DNA from: Brevibacterium sp. RIT 803
Lineage (GTDB): Bacteria > Actinomycetota > Actinomycetes > Actinomycetales > Brevibacteriaceae
DNA length: 64,000 nucleotides
Reading direction: 5' to 3'
Assembly (NCBI RefSeq): GCF_016892625.1
Contig: NZ_JAFEMW010000004.1
Coordinates: forward strand, 310,001-374,000
The notes beneath the pieces are model-generated. The model was not told the origin of the DNA, did no database searches, and worked only from the letters and a program-made list of their open reading frames with translations. The translations under genes and the position numbers were made by a program. The number at the start of each line of letters is the position of its first letter. Within the stretch, counting starts at the first letter, position 1. Of this stretch, positions 48,033 through 57,082 are shown in pieces.

Positions 48033-48821
48033 TCAGACCATGCGGCTCAGCAGGTCGGCGGCGACGCTGAGAGCGATCGTCGCCGGCTGCTTGCCGGGCA
48101 GGTCAGGCAGGCCGATGGGGCAGTCGATGGTGTCGACGACCTCGGGTGCATGGCCTTCGGCGATGAGGTTCTTCCGAAACCGCTGCCATTTGGCGCTCGA
48201 GCCGATGAGCCCGATGGAGCCGAGGTCACCGCGGGCCAGCGCCGCATCGCAGAGGTGAAGATCCTCGGCGTGGTCGTGGGTCATGATGAGTACATGGGTG
48301 CCCGGGGGCAGCCCGAGGAGCACCTCTTCGCCGATGACGGCGAACTCGCGATGAACCTGGGCGACAGGCGGCTCCAATCGGTCGAGCGCTTCGAGGTGCT
48401 CGGGACGGGAATCGCTGACGTGGACGTCGATGTCGTGGCGGGCCAGGATGCGGGTCAATTCGAGTCCGATGTTGCCGATCCCGAAGATCGCCACCGAGGC
48501 GGGAACGGGCAGCGATTCGAGCAGAACGCTGACCTCTCCCCCGCAGCATTGGCGTCCGTATCTGGCAGGTGCCTTGTCGTTGAGCCGCAGCGTGAGCATC
48601 TCGGGTTCGGAGTCCGACCCGGATGCGAGGATCTCGCGGGCGCGGGTGACGGCCGTCATCTCCAGATTGCCGCCGCCGATGGTCCCATGCAGGTCATCGG
48701 CAGTGACGATCAGCTTCGCTCCGGCCTCACGTGGGGCGTGCCCGCGAACCGAGGCGAGAGTGACGAGGACGGCCGGCACCCGAGTCTTCCGAAGCTCGGC
48801 CGCTGTGTCCATCCACGTCAT
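48033..48821 (-). CDS. xdhC: XdhC-type molybdenum cofactor protein for xanthine dehydrogenase
   Basis: 262 residues. XdhC protects and sulfurates molybdenum cofactor for insertion into xanthine dehydrogenase. The opening AELRKTRVPAVLVTLASVRGHAPREAGAKLIVT, the GTIGGGNLEMTAVTRAREIL block and RYGRQCCGGEVSVLLE, where two Cys and glycines are characteristic, are present, followed by the nucleotide-like fold VAIFGIGNIGLELTRILARHDIDVHVSDSR and the ending PIGLPDLPGKQPATIALSVAADLL. It overlaps xdhB by 4 bp. Confidence 0.92.
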   Translation of the reverse strand: MTWMDTAAELRKTRVPAVLVTLASVRGHAPREAGAKLIVTADDLHGTIGGGNLEMTAVTRAREILASGSDSEPEMLTLRLNDKAPARYGRQCCGGEVSVLLESLPVPASVAIFGIGNIGLELTRILARHDIDVHVSDSRPEHLEALDRLEPPVAQVHREFAVIGEEVLLGLPPGTHVLIMTHDHAEDLHLCDAALARGDLGSIGLIGSSAKWQRFRKNLIAEGHAPEVVDTIDCPIGLPDLPGKQPATIALSVAADLLSRMV

Positions 48822-51235
48822 GATGGGACACTGAGGCCTTCCGCTGCCGTCGCGGCAGCAGCATCCCCCGATGCAGCCGCGTCGCCGATGACAGGTGGGC
48901 GCACCGATTCGATGGCCCAGAACACGGCTTCGGGTGTTGCCGGCGACGCCAGCTCAACCGATGGACCGTGCACGCCGAAGGTCTCCGAACCGAACGCGGC
49001 CACGGCTGCCCGCAGGGCCTCCCGGACCGAGAAGGCGAGCATGAGCGGAGGTTCGCCCACAGCTTTGGAACCGTAGACGGCGCCCTCTTCGTGCGCCTTG
49101 TCCAGCAGCGAGACGTTGAAGACCTCCGGGGCCTCGGAGAAGCTAGGGATCTTGTACGTGCTCGCAGCCTGGGTCGCCAGGCGCCCGCGGCTGGGCTTGT
49201 CTGATTCGTCCCACCGTAGGTCTTCCAGGGTCAGCCATCCGGCACCCTGGACGAATCCGCCCTCGATCTGGCCGAGGTCGATCAGCGGTGAGAGCGAATC
49301 GCCGACGTCATGGACGATGTCGACCCGACGCAATCTGTAGGAGCCGTCGAAGCGGTTGACCTCGACCTCGCTCGCCGCCACTCCGTAGGCGAAGTATTTG
49401 AAGGGCTCGCCGGTCATGATCGACAGGTCCCAGTGCAGTCCCTCAGTCCGGTAGAACCCTGAGGCCGAGAGCTGGATCCGCTGGAAGTAGGCGGCGTTGA
49501 TGAGCTCTTCCCAGGTGATGGTCTTCTTCGATGACAGCGCGCTGACGATGCCGCGGGTGACGCTGACTTCGTGCGCGGGCGCCCCGAGGATTCCGGCGGC
49601 CACCTGTGTCAGACGGCCCAGAATCTGTTCGCAGGCGTCTTTGACCGCACCGCCGTTGAGGTCGGTGCCGGAGCTCGCCGCCGTCGCCGAGGTGTTGGGG
49701 ACCTTATCTGTGCGCGTGGGCGCAAGCCGCACCGTGGACAGAGGCACACCCAACGTCGTAGCCGCGACCTGCAGCATCTTCATGTGCAGGCCCTGGCCCA
49801 TCTCTGTGCCGCCGTGGGTGACGAGGACGGAACCGTCCTTGTACACGAGCACGAGGGCCCCGCCCTGGTTGAAGGCCGTGAGATTGAACGAAATCCCGAA
49901 CTTCACCGGGGTCAGCGCGAGTCCGCGTTTGACGTTCTCGCTGCCCGCGTTGAACCGGTCGATCTCAGCTTCCCTGGCCTCCACCTCGGCAGTGGACACG
50001 ACCTGGTCCCAGGCCGCCTCCATCCTCTCGGGGTGACGCACAGGCTGGTAGTACGGGGTGTCCTGACCGGCGGTGTAGAAGTTGCGGCGGCGCAGCTCAC
50101 GGGCGGACAGGCCCAGCTTCGGAGCGACCCGGCCGAGGATGTCCTCCATCACCAGCATGCCCTGGGGTCCGCCGAACCCGCGGAAGGCGGTCTGCGAGGT
50201 CTTGTTGCATTTCGCAATGCGCCCGGCCACGCGGATGTTGGGCACCCAGTAGGCGTTGTCGATGTGGCACATGGCCCTGGTGAGCACGGGCTCGGACAGG
50301 TCGAGACTCCACCCGCCGTCAGCGGTCAGCGTGGCGTCGAGGGCGAGGATCTTGCCCTCGGCGGTGAATCCGATCTTCCAGGACGAGTGGAATCCGTGGC
50401 GCTTGCCTGTCATGGTGATGTCGAGAGTGCGGTTGAGCCGCAGACGCACGGGGCGCCCGGTGAGCTTCGCGCCGAGGGCCGCAAGAGCCGCGTACCCATG
50501 GGGCTGCATCTCCTTGCCGCCGAAGCCTCCACCCATTCGCAGGCACTGCACGGTCACCTCGTGGGCGGGAACCCCGAGGACATGGGAGACGATGTCCTGC
50601 GTTTCGGTGGGATGCTGGGTCGAGCACTGGACGAAGACCTGTCCGCTCTCGTCGACGTGGGCCAGCGAGGCCTGGGTCTCGAGGTAGAAGTGCTCCTGAC
50701 CGGCGAACTCGAATTCGCCCTCGAACACGTGAGCGGCATCGGCGAAGGCTCCGGTGGCGTCGCCCTTGTCGATGACGGGCTGGATGCCGTGGAAGCTCTC
50801 CGCCTCGATCGCTTCACGCACGGTGACGAGTGAGGGCAGCGTTTCGTATTCGACGACAACGGACGCGGCTCCGGCTTTCGCGGCTTCGAGATTATCACCC
50901 AGGACCCAGGCGATGGGCTGGCCGTAGAACATCACCTCGTCGACGGGCAGCATCGGCTCGTCGTGTTTGACGCCCTGGTCGTTGACGCCGGGGATGTCTG
51001 CCGCGGTGATCACGCGGACGACTCCGGGCACCTGATAGGCGGGCTCGATGTCGACCTTGCGAAGTTTCGCGTGCGCTTGAGTGGACTGCACCGGGAAGGC
51101 GTGGAGGACTCCTGCGAGGCGTCCCACGAGGTCATCGGTGTAGAGGGCCGCTCCGGTGACGTGTCCGAAGGCGCTTTCGTGGTGGTGGGACTCACCGACG
51201 ATGGGGTCGGTGGGACGCTGTGAGAGGTGGCTCAT
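48818..51235 (-). CDS. xdhB: Xanthine dehydrogenase molybdopterin-binding subunit
   Basis: 805 residues. The large catalytic subunit that oxidises hypoxanthine and xanthine to urate. Marks: an N-terminal GESHHHESAFGHVTGAALYTDDL, the VQCLRMGGGFGGKEMQPHGYAALAALGAKLTGRPVRLRL block with GGGFGGKE, TAFRGFGGPQGMLVMEDIL, a VTHGGTEMGQGLHMKMLQVAATTLG turn, and EEGAVYGSKAVGEPPLMLAFSVREALRAAVAAFG with the active-site Glu in VGEPP. It overlaps xdhA by 4 bp upstream and xdhC by 4 bp downstream. Confidence 0.95.
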   Translation of the reverse strand: MSHLSQRPTDPIVGESHHHESAFGHVTGAALYTDDLVGRLAGVLHAFPVQSTQAHAKLRKVDIEPAYQVPGVVRVITAADIPGVNDQGVKHDEPMLPVDEVMFYGQPIAWVLGDNLEAAKAGAASVVVEYETLPSLVTVREAIEAESFHGIQPVIDKGDATGAFADAAHVFEGEFEFAGQEHFYLETQASLAHVDESGQVFVQCSTQHPTETQDIVSHVLGVPAHEVTVQCLRMGGGFGGKEMQPHGYAALAALGAKLTGRPVRLRLNRTLDITMTGKRHGFHSSWKIGFTAEGKILALDATLTADGGWSLDLSEPVLTRAMCHIDNAYWVPNIRVAGRIAKCNKTSQTAFRGFGGPQGMLVMEDILGRVAPKLGLSARELRRRNFYTAGQDTPYYQPVRHPERMEAAWDQVVSTAEVEAREAEIDRFNAGSENVKRGLALTPVKFGISFNLTAFNQGGALVLVYKDGSVLVTHGGTEMGQGLHMKMLQVAATTLGVPLSTVRLAPTRTDKVPNTSATAASSGTDLNGGAVKDACEQILGRLTQVAAGILGAPAHEVSVTRGIVSALSSKKTITWEELINAAYFQRIQLSASGFYRTEGLHWDLSIMTGEPFKYFAYGVAASEVEVNRFDGSYRLRRVDIVHDVGDSLSPLIDLGQIEGGFVQGAGWLTLEDLRWDESDKPSRGRLATQAASTYKIPSFSEAPEVFNVSLLDKAHEEGAVYGSKAVGEPPLMLAFSVREALRAAVAAFGSETFGVHGPSVELASPATPEAVFWAIESVRPPVIGDAAASGDAAAATAAEGLSVPS

Positions 51236-52710
51236 CGTCCTGCCTCCTGTTCGGCATAGAAGCGTTCCAAGGAGGACCGCAGCATCGCGGTCCGATATTT
51301 CGCACTCGCCCTGTGGTCGTCCATCGGGGTGCCTTCGGCGGCCAAAGTCTCTGCCGCACCGTGGATGGTTTCCAGAGTCCAGGGTGAGCCTTCGAGCTGG
51401 GCTTCGGTAGCTGTGGCGCGCAGCGGGGTGGCTGCGACTCCCCCGAGTCCCAGTCTGGCTTTGGTCACGATCCCGTCATCGACGGTGACCGCGTAGCCGA
51501 TGGCGACCGAGGAGATGTCGTCGAAGCGGCGCTTCGCGATCTTCTGGAATGAGGTCATGGGTGCCAGCGGCAGCGGGATGCGGATGGCGGTGATGAGTTC
51601 ACCGGCCTCGCGCACGGTCTGCCGGTAGCCGGTGAAGTACTCGGCCAGCTCCACGACCCGAGACCCCATCGCCGAGGTGAGCACGAGCTGCGCATCCAAG
51701 GCGAGAAGTGCCGGCGGGGTGTCGCCGATGGGTGAGCCCGTGCCGAGGTTGCCTCCGATGGTGGCCGCGTTGCGGATGAGGCGGGAGGCGAACTGCGGGA
51801 TCAGTTTGCCCAGCAGCGGGATCGAGCCGGCGAGTTCGCGTTCGAGTTCGCTCAAGGTGTGGGCGGCACCGAGTTCGATGTATTCGGGAGTGCGGCGGAT
51901 GCCGCGCAGCTCAGGCAGACGGTCGATGGCGAGCATCGACTTCGCCCGTGCTCCCTTGATGTTGACCTCGACTCCCCAGTCGGTGGCACCGGCGACGACG
52001 AGAACCTCGGGTTCGCTGGCGAGGATGTCGAGCGCCTCGGCGAGGGTCGAGGGGCGACGGAAGCGTCCGGTCTCGCCTGTTGCTGTGTCCGGGCGGTAGA
52101 TGTCGGTGCTCGCCGAGGCGGGTGCCGGCTTCTCGGTGCGCGCGGCGATCGTGTCGCCGGGTTCGGGCTGGCCGAGGGCGTAGGCGGCGTCGCGGATGGG
52201 GCGGTAGCCAGTGCAGCGGCAGAGGTTGCCGGACAGGGAGTGGATGTCGAAGCCGTTGGGGCCGCAGTGGTGGTCGGCGTCTGCGGTGGCCTCTGCAGCA
52301 TCGTCGGCGCGTTCGGGCCGGTAGTATTCGGCGGCCATGGAGCAGATGAAGCCGGGGGTGCAGTATCCGCATTGGGATCCGCCGCGCACAGCCATCTCTT
52401 CCTGGACGGGGTGGACGGACTCATCATCGGCGAGGCCTTCGGCCGTGATGACTTCCTGGCCATCGAGTGCCGCAGCTGGCAGCAGGCACGAGTTGATCGA
52501 TGTCCAGCGGGTTGATCCATCGGCATCGGGGCGGGCGACCATGATCGCGCAGGCCCCACATTCGCCTTCGGCGCAGCCTTCTTTGGCTGCGGTGAGACCG
52601 ACTCCGCGGAGGAAGTCGAGAGCATTTGTATGTGGTGGCCCGTCGAATTCGTGAACGTCTGAGTTCACGCAAACCTGGGCGGTGGAACGTTGAGTTGCCG
52701 GAGCAGACAT
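51232..52710 (-). CDS. xdhA: Xanthine dehydrogenase small subunit (2Fe-2S and FAD)
   Basis: 492 residues from the ATG at 52710, which has GGAGGT upstream; a start 12 residues longer is not needed. N-terminal plant-ferredoxin 2Fe-2S cluster: AAKEGCAEGECGACAIMV with NSCLLPAA. Second 2Fe-2S domain: GGSQCGYCTPGFICSM and SLSGNLCRCTGYRPIRDAAYAL. Between the domains a Gln/Asp/His-rich stretch is longer than usual. The C-terminal FAD domain has AGATDWGVEVNIKG, RNAATIGGNLGTGSPIGDTPPALLAL and FDDISSVAIGYAV. First gene of the xdhABC-guaD operon. Confidence 0.95.
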   Translation of the reverse strand: MSAPATQRSTAQVCVNSDVHEFDGPPHTNALDFLRGVGLTAAKEGCAEGECGACAIMVARPDADGSTRWTSINSCLLPAAALDGQEVITAEGLADDESVHPVQEEMAVRGGSQCGYCTPGFICSMAAEYYRPERADDAAEATADADHHCGPNGFDIHSLSGNLCRCTGYRPIRDAAYALGQPEPGDTIAARTEKPAPASASTDIYRPDTATGETGRFRRPSTLAEALDILASEPEVLVVAGATDWGVEVNIKGARAKSMLAIDRLPELRGIRRTPEYIELGAAHTLSELERELAGSIPLLGKLIPQFASRLIRNAATIGGNLGTGSPIGDTPPALLALDAQLVLTSAMGSRVVELAEYFTGYRQTVREAGELITAIRIPLPLAPMTSFQKIAKRRFDDISSVAIGYAVTVDDGIVTKARLGLGGVAATPLRATATEAQLEGSPWTLETIHGAAETLAAEGTPMDDHRASAKYRTAMLRSSLERFYAEQEAGR

Positions 52711-52767
52711 CGCACTTACCTCCTGCGCCTCGTCTATGCGGCGCACAGTGCATGGTTAGAACATTTG

Positions 52768-52815
52768 CTTCGTTCTTCGAAACTTCTGGTTATCCATGCG
52801 AACAGCAGCGAAGAA
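52768..52815. promoter_or_regulatory. Promoter and candidate operator of the xanthine dehydrogenase operon
   Basis: On the minus strand TTCTTC (52815-52810) and TAACCA (52792-52787) are separated by 17 bp. A site of the form TTTCG-N5-CGAAG (52768-52782) follows directly, in the same place relative to the -10 as at other promoters of the island, though the core differs (CG for CCG). Confidence 0.4.
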
Positions 52816-52939
52816 CGTGGTGTCGAGTTGACGAGGTGGCCCGGTTGGCTGGGCGGCCCGTCAGTGCAGCGACTGACAGGGCTTCAGTCGCCGTGTGCGA
52901 TCTGGCCCTTTCCCCACGCAAGATGTCCCAACATTTCGT

Positions 52940-54421
52940 TCATCCTCCCAAGATAGCCGAAATCGGTCCGCGAACGAAGTACAGCACGAATCCGGCGGAG
53001 ACGACCCAGAGAAGCCAGTGCACGTCGCGGCCGCGCTTGCTCATCGCGTGGATGAGTGCCCAGGAGATGAATCCGACGCCGATTCCGTTGGCGATCGAAT
53101 AGGTCAGCGGCATGGTGACCATGGTCAGGAACACCGGCAGCGAAGTCCTGAAGTCACTCATGTCGATCTCGCGGATCTGCGTGACCATCATGGCGCCGAC
53201 GACGACGAGGGCGGCGGCTCCGGCTTCCATCGGGATGACGCCGATGAGCGGTGCGAAGAACATCGACACCAGGAACAGCACGCCCGTGATGCAGGCGGCA
53301 AGTCCCGTTCGAGCACCTTCGGCGATGCCGGCTGCCGCGTCGACGAACACAGTGTTCGATGAGGCGGAGGCTCCACCACCGGCGACGGCGCCGATGCCTT
53401 CGACGATGAACGCACCGCGGATGCGGGGGAACATTCCGTCCTTCGTCTGCAGACCGGCACTGCGGGCCAGACCGGTCATCGTGCCCATGGCGTCGAAGAA
53501 GTTCGTGAACACCAGGGTGAAGACGAGCATTGTGGCCGCAAGGACACCGATGCGCTCGAAGGCTCCGAACAGGTCGAAGGCTCCGACGAGGGAGAAGTCG
53601 GGCAATGCGACGACCTGGGCAGGGATCTCAGGCGCGGCGAGGTTCCAGCCCTTCGGATCCGGACTGACCGGGTCGCCCACGGTGCCCAGCTTCGCAAATG
53701 CCTGGATGATCATGGCCAGGATCGTGGCCACGATGATGCCGATGAGGATTCCGCCCGGAACGTTGCGTGCGACGAGGATGCCGATGAGGATCAGCGCCAC
53801 GACGAACACCAGAGTCGGCAACGATGCGATCGACCCGTCCTGTCCCAGTTGGACGGGAGGTCCTGCCGGGGTGCGGGTGACGAAGCCGGAGTTGACGAAG
53901 CCGATGAACGCGATGAACAAGCCGATGCCGACCGTGATCGCCACCTTCAGCGCGTGGGGCACAGCATTGAAGATCGCGGTCCGGATGCCGGTGGCTCCGA
54001 GGACGACGATGATGACACCGTTGATGACCACGAGCCCCATGGCTTCGACCCAGGTGACTTCCTGGACCACGGAGACCGCCAGGAAGCTGTTCATGCCCAG
54101 CCCCGCGGCGAGCGCGAAGGGGAGCTTCGCGACGACGCCGAAGAGGATCGTGATGACGCCGGCGACGAGGCCGGTGACAGCGGTCAGTTGGGCGAAGTCG
54201 AGTGAGTTGCCGGCGACATCCTGTGATCCGCCCAAGATGAGCGGGTTGAGGACGACGATGTAGGCCATCGCCACGAAGGCGACGATGCCTCCGCGGATCT
54301 CTTGTCTGATCGAGGACCCACGTGATGTGATTTCGAAGAATCTGTCGAGCAGACCGGGACTCCCGCTGCTGTTGTCAGCGGTCTTCGTGTCCCGCTGTTG
54401 GTCGTTGTCAGCCATTTTCAT
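52940..54421 (-). CDS. NCS2-family purine permease (adenine/guanine/hypoxanthine, AzgA/PbuG type)
   Basis: 493 residues from the ATG at 54421 with TTGAGGTGG upstream. A multi-helix proton symporter for purine bases feeding the catabolic pathway. It shows ITSRGSSIRQEIRGGIVAFVAMAYIVVLNPLILGG, AAGLGMNSFLAVSVVQEVTWVEAMG, TLVFTNFFDAMGTMTGLARSAG and GIGAVAGGGASASSNTVFVDAAAGIAEGARTGLAACITGVLFLVSMFFAPLIGVIP, which are AzgA-type hallmarks. Its promoter carries three tandem candidate operators. Its left end abuts the xdhA promoter region. Confidence 0.92.
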   Translation of the reverse strand: MKMADNDQQRDTKTADNSSGSPGLLDRFFEITSRGSSIRQEIRGGIVAFVAMAYIVVLNPLILGGSQDVAGNSLDFAQLTAVTGLVAGVITILFGVVAKLPFALAAGLGMNSFLAVSVVQEVTWVEAMGLVVINGVIIVVLGATGIRTAIFNAVPHALKVAITVGIGLFIAFIGFVNSGFVTRTPAGPPVQLGQDGSIASLPTLVFVVALILIGILVARNVPGGILIGIIVATILAMIIQAFAKLGTVGDPVSPDPKGWNLAAPEIPAQVVALPDFSLVGAFDLFGAFERIGVLAATMLVFTLVFTNFFDAMGTMTGLARSAGLQTKDGMFPRIRGAFIVEGIGAVAGGGASASSNTVFVDAAAGIAEGARTGLAACITGVLFLVSMFFAPLIGVIPMEAGAAALVVVGAMMVTQIREIDMSDFRTSLPVFLTMVTMPLTYSIANGIGVGFISWALIHAMSKRGRDVHWLLWVVSAGFVLYFVRGPISAILGG

Positions 54422-54510
54422 GGACCACCTCAAGTTGTTCGATTTGATCAGTCACCGACATCATCGTCAGCGACCATGCGCCTTGAACATGCGCAGAGAA
54501 ACAGACACAG

Positions 54511-54597
54511 CTTCCACAACAGAAATTTCTTTTCGCATCATGGAAAGACACTTCCGTTCCGACTGACCAGTTAAGTCTGTTTTGCATAATGTGTCAA
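54511..54597. promoter_or_regulatory. Promoter and three tandem candidate operators of the purine permease gene
   Basis: On the minus strand the perfect -35 TTGACA (54597-54592) and TTAACT (54574-54569) are 17 bp apart. Downstream follow three sites centred 20 bp apart: TTCCGTTCCGACTG (54552-54565), TTTCGCATCATGGAAA (54531-54546) and TTCCACAACAGAAA (54512-54525). They would place a repressor over the start and leader. Confidence 0.65.
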
Positions 54598-54774
54598 CGA
54601 TCACAATCTGATCGCGGCACCTGACCGGGGACAGCTCACGCGTTTCAACCACACGCAATCATCGCAAACGTCGTGGTCGATTCCGTCATCGGGGTGGTTG
54701 TCCGCGGCCCTCGGAGGCGGGGTCCGCATTCGGTACCGAGGGGTGAATGACGATCACCAGTCGCCTCCGCGCAC

Positions 54775-54824
54775 AAAAATGCCTGAGTCGCGACACCGTT
54801 TGCAAACGATATCGCGACTCAGGC
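54775..54824 (-). terminator. Rho-independent terminator of tRNA-Ser
   Basis: GCCTGAGTCGCGA and TCGCGACTCAGGC (54781-54793 with 54812-54824) pair exactly, with a nested CGTTTGCAAACG. On the minus strand this is followed by ATTTTTGTG. A strong intrinsic terminator. Confidence 0.85.
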
Positions 54825-54830
54825 AAAACG

Positions 54831-54918
54831 CGGTGGCGGTGGGATTTGAACCCACGGTAGGGGGTTACCCTACACAACATTTCGAGTGTTGCACCTTCGG
54901 CCGCTCGGACACGCCACC
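54831..54918 (-). tRNA. tRNA-Ser, anticodon CGA
   Basis: On the minus strand GGTGGCG (54918-54912) pairs with CGCCACC (54838-54832) as the acceptor stem, with G at 54831 as discriminator and no encoded CCA. The anticodon loop CTCGAAA between CAACA and TGTTG gives CGA, reading UCG serine codons. A long variable arm (TGTAGGGTAACCCCCTACC) and GTGGGTTCAAATCCCAC T-arm fit tRNA-Ser. 88 nt. Confidence 0.95.
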
Positions 54919-54927
54919 GCGGACAAC

Positions 54928-54956
54928 ATTACAGTCAGCCCCAGGCGGCGTCCAAA
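54928..54956 (-). promoter_or_regulatory. Probable promoter of tRNA-Ser
   Basis: TTTGGA (54956-54951) and TGTAAT (54933-54928) on the minus strand are separated by 17 bp. Transcription would start about 3 bases before the tRNA 5' end. Confidence 0.5.
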
Positions 54957-54989
54957 TCGAGTGGGCGTGACCTGAGCCACTGTGCCGAC

Positions 54990-55454
54990 TCACTCCCTCG
55001 GCGCGCTTCGGCCACCGGGATCCACCCGTTTCGCGGCGAAGAAATCACTGAGCAGGTTCCGGCACTTCGTCGCCGCAACTCCGGAGTAGACCTCTGGGTG
55101 ATGCAGTGCGGCGCGATCTCGCAGCAGATCCCAGACCGAACCGGCGGCTCCGGCCTTCTCATCGAAGGCTCCATAGACGACTCGCGCAACCCGCGACCCG
55201 ACCACAGCCCCTGCACACATTGCGCAGGGCTCGAGGGTGACGACAAGGGTGGCGTCGTCGAGGCGCCACCGTCCGGTCGTCTCGGCGGCATTGCGCAGCG
55301 CCATGAGCTCGGCATGCCCGAGCGGATCCTGATCGACTTCGCGTCGGTTGTGACCGCGGCCGATCACCGCACCTTCACCGCTGAGCACCACAGCCCCGAC
55401 GGGAACGTCGTCATGCGCACTCGCCAGCGCCGCCTCGGCGAGGGCGAGTGCCAT
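54990..55454 (-). CDS. tadA: tRNA-specific adenosine deaminase
   Basis: 154 residues. Deaminates A34 to inosine in tRNA-Arg(ACG). Zinc-dependent deaminase motifs: [25 protein letters not shown] (H-A-E) and [33 protein letters not shown] (P-C-x2-C). The ATG at 55454 has AGGA at a good distance. The frame upstream remains open and reads [15 protein letters not shown] before the ATG, like the usual N-terminal helix, but no normal start codon is found there, so the N-terminus is uncertain. It lies 74 bp after its associated gene. Confidence 0.92.
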   Translation of the reverse strand: MALALAEAALASAHDDVPVGAVVLSGEGAVIGRGHNRREVDQDPLGHAELMALRNAAETTGRWRLDDATLVVTLEPCAMCAGAVVGSRVARVVYGAFDEKAGAAGSVWDLLRDRAALHHPEVYSGVAATKCRNLLSDFFAAKRVDPGGRSAPRE

Positions 55455-55528
55455 CCAATCCTGGAAGTGCGCGTGGGCGCCGAAGCCGAGATCCGCACTC
55501 TCCTCCGGCGAAGACCCTTCCGGTGAAT

Positions 55529-56083
55529 TCAGCGGGCGGCCTGGAGCTGATCGGCGAACCCGACGGTCTCACCGACATGGGCTACGACTCGGGCAGGGTC
55601 CGAGCGGTACTTCTCCACCTGCTCGATGAGGTCGGCAGCGAGGACTCCGCGGTCGGCGTAGATCTCGGCATCGCCGCCCCATTCGGCGTCGACGTCGAAC
55701 TCGAGCATCGCAACCTCTTCATCCTCGTCATCGTCATCGGTCTCGGTGACCGCGTCGTCTTCGAGACCGAACTCTTCCTCCGGCTCGGCCTCGTAGGCAT
55801 CGGGCTGCGAATCGAGGAAGTCGGCGAAGATCTCTGCGAAGGGGCTGAGCTCGACGGCACGCAGGTCAGACAGGAAGACGCGGATCTCGTTGTCCGTGCA
55901 GACTCGAACGAGGCCGAACCATTCGTCCTCGTGCTCGATGACCGCGACCGATTCGCCGTCTTCCGACCCGGCGGCCTGCATCATCTCGACAAGGCTGTCG
56001 AGATCCGAGGCATCCCGAACATCGACATCGAGCGCACGAAAACCATCGCTTGTTTCGGCAAGGATCTCAGTGAAGTAGGACAT
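55529..56083 (-). CDS. tRNA adenosine deaminase-associated protein
   Basis: 184 residues from the ATG at 56083 with AGGAG upstream; a longer reading is not supported. An actinobacterial protein linked to tadA (TIGR03941 type). It opens [59 protein letters not shown], has an acidic middle ([25 protein letters not shown]) and an ending about [27 protein letters not shown]. Its molecular role is not established; the conserved link to tadA suggests assistance in tRNA editing. Confidence 0.85.
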   Translation of the reverse strand: MSYFTEILAETSDGFRALDVDVRDASDLDSLVEMMQAAGSEDGESVAVIEHEDEWFGLVRVCTDNEIRVFLSDLRAVELSPFAEIFADFLDSQPDAYEAEPEEEFGLEDDAVTETDDDDEDEEVAMLEFDVDAEWGGDAEIYADRGVLAADLIEQVEKYRSDPARVVAHVGETVGFADQLQAAR

Positions 56084-56161
56084 GCTCCTATTGTGACTCC
56101 TCGGCCGATCATTCACCACAGCTCCACGCGCGAAGATGAAAAGTTCCGTACCATTTCTCTT

Positions 56162-56800
56162 ATGCGCCTTCATGTAGCCGATCACCCGCTCATCGCCCAC
56201 AAACTCAGTGTCCTGCGTGACCAGAGCACGGATTCTGCTCGCTTCCGTCAGCTCACCGAGGAGCTCGTCATGCTCCTCGCCTACGAGGCCACCCGCTCAG
56301 TTGCGGTCGAGGACAAAGAGATCACGACCCCGGTCACGACGTTCACCGGCACCCGCCTGGCCGAACCGCGCCCGGTCGTCGTTCCGATCCTGCGCGCGGG
56401 CCTGGGCATGCTCGACGGCATGCTGCGCATCCTCCCCACCGCCGAAGTCGGTTTCTTGGGGATGGTCCGCGACGAGGAGACATTTGAGCCCAGCGCCTAC
56501 GCAGATCGTCTGCCCGATGACCTCAGCGGTCGGCAGATCTTCGTCGTCGATCCGATGCTGGCAACGGGTGGGACCTTGGCCATGGCCATCGATTTCCTCC
56601 TCGCCCGAGGCGCAAGGGACGTCACAGCAGTCTGCCTCGTCAGTGCCCCAGAGGGCGTTGCGCGCATCGAGAAGGACTACGCGCAGTCGGCGGACGTCGA
56701 GATCTACACGGCGGCACTCGACGAGAAGCTCAACGAGAAGGGATACATCGTCCCCGGGCTCGGCGATGCCGGTGACCGAATGTACGGAATCGTCGACTGA
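56162..56800 (+). CDS. upp: Uracil phosphoribosyltransferase
   Basis: 212 residues from the ATG at 56162. Converts uracil and PRPP to UMP in pyrimidine salvage. Family features: [54 protein letters not shown]-like [17 protein letters not shown], and the PRPP-binding [19 protein letters not shown], ending [17 protein letters not shown]. The start has no clear ribosome site and may be leaderless. Divergent from the TadA-associated gene with 78 bp between. Confidence 0.95.
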   Translation: MRLHVADHPLIAHKLSVLRDQSTDSARFRQLTEELVMLLAYEATRSVAVEDKEITTPVTTFTGTRLAEPRPVVVPILRAGLGMLDGMLRILPTAEVGFLGMVRDEETFEPSAYADRLPDDLSGRQIFVVDPMLATGGTLAMAIDFLLARGARDVTAVCLVSAPEGVARIEKDYAQSADVEIYTAALDEKLNEKGYIVPGLGDAGDRMYGIVD

Positions 56801-56877
56801 CCAAAACTGGATGACGCCGGATGACGATGAATTCGACGTCATATTTCGTCACACTCGTCTCATTTTCGAGCTTTCCT

Positions 56878-56907
56878 TTGCAACCGGCGAGTTTTGTGAC
56901 AAATAAT
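56878..56907 (+). promoter_or_regulatory. Promoter of the Cys-rich mini-ORF and winged-helix gene
   Basis: TTGCAA (56878-56883) and AATAAT (56902-56907) are 18 bp apart. The start of transcription should be about 56913-56914, exactly at the ATG of the mini-ORF, which suggests a leaderless message. Confidence 0.55.
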
Positions 56908-56913
56908 GAAGGC

Positions 56914-56985
56914 ATGACTTCTTCGACGCACCCAAAGCGAATGTGTTCCGCAGGCATGTGTATGCCCTGCGTTCGTTGTCGGTGA
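56914..56985 (+). CDS. Leaderless 23-residue Cys-rich peptide (possible leader peptide)
   Basis: ATG at 56914 to TGA at 56983-56985. The peptide begins MTSSTHPKR and its second half has four Cys in a short stretch (MCSAGMCMPCVRC). The predicted transcription start coincides with the ATG. A 97-nt gap follows to the winged-helix gene. Cys-rich leaderless mini-ORFs in actinobacteria can act as cysteine-sensing attenuators. Here the context only allows that as a possibility. Confidence 0.45.
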   Translation: MTSSTHPKRMCSAGMCMPCVRCR

Positions 56986-57082
56986 CCGTCCCTCCGCTGT
57001 CCGGCTTCGAACGAGTACACGCAGACTCCGCAGCGGACTCATTCAGTCACAACGGCCTGACAGGTCGAAGCAAAGGACAGCC

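Noticed and set aside
49571-50833. Long open reading frame opposite xdhB
   Set aside because: It is antisense to a well-supported gene, and its composition is the usual shadow of G/C-biased codons.
54781-54824. Palindrome as a transposon end
   Set aside because: It is followed by a U-tract just beyond tRNA-Ser and is a normal terminator.
54831-54918. tRNA-Ser as an integration site
   Set aside because: No integrase or tRNA 3'-end duplication is visible on either side in the window.
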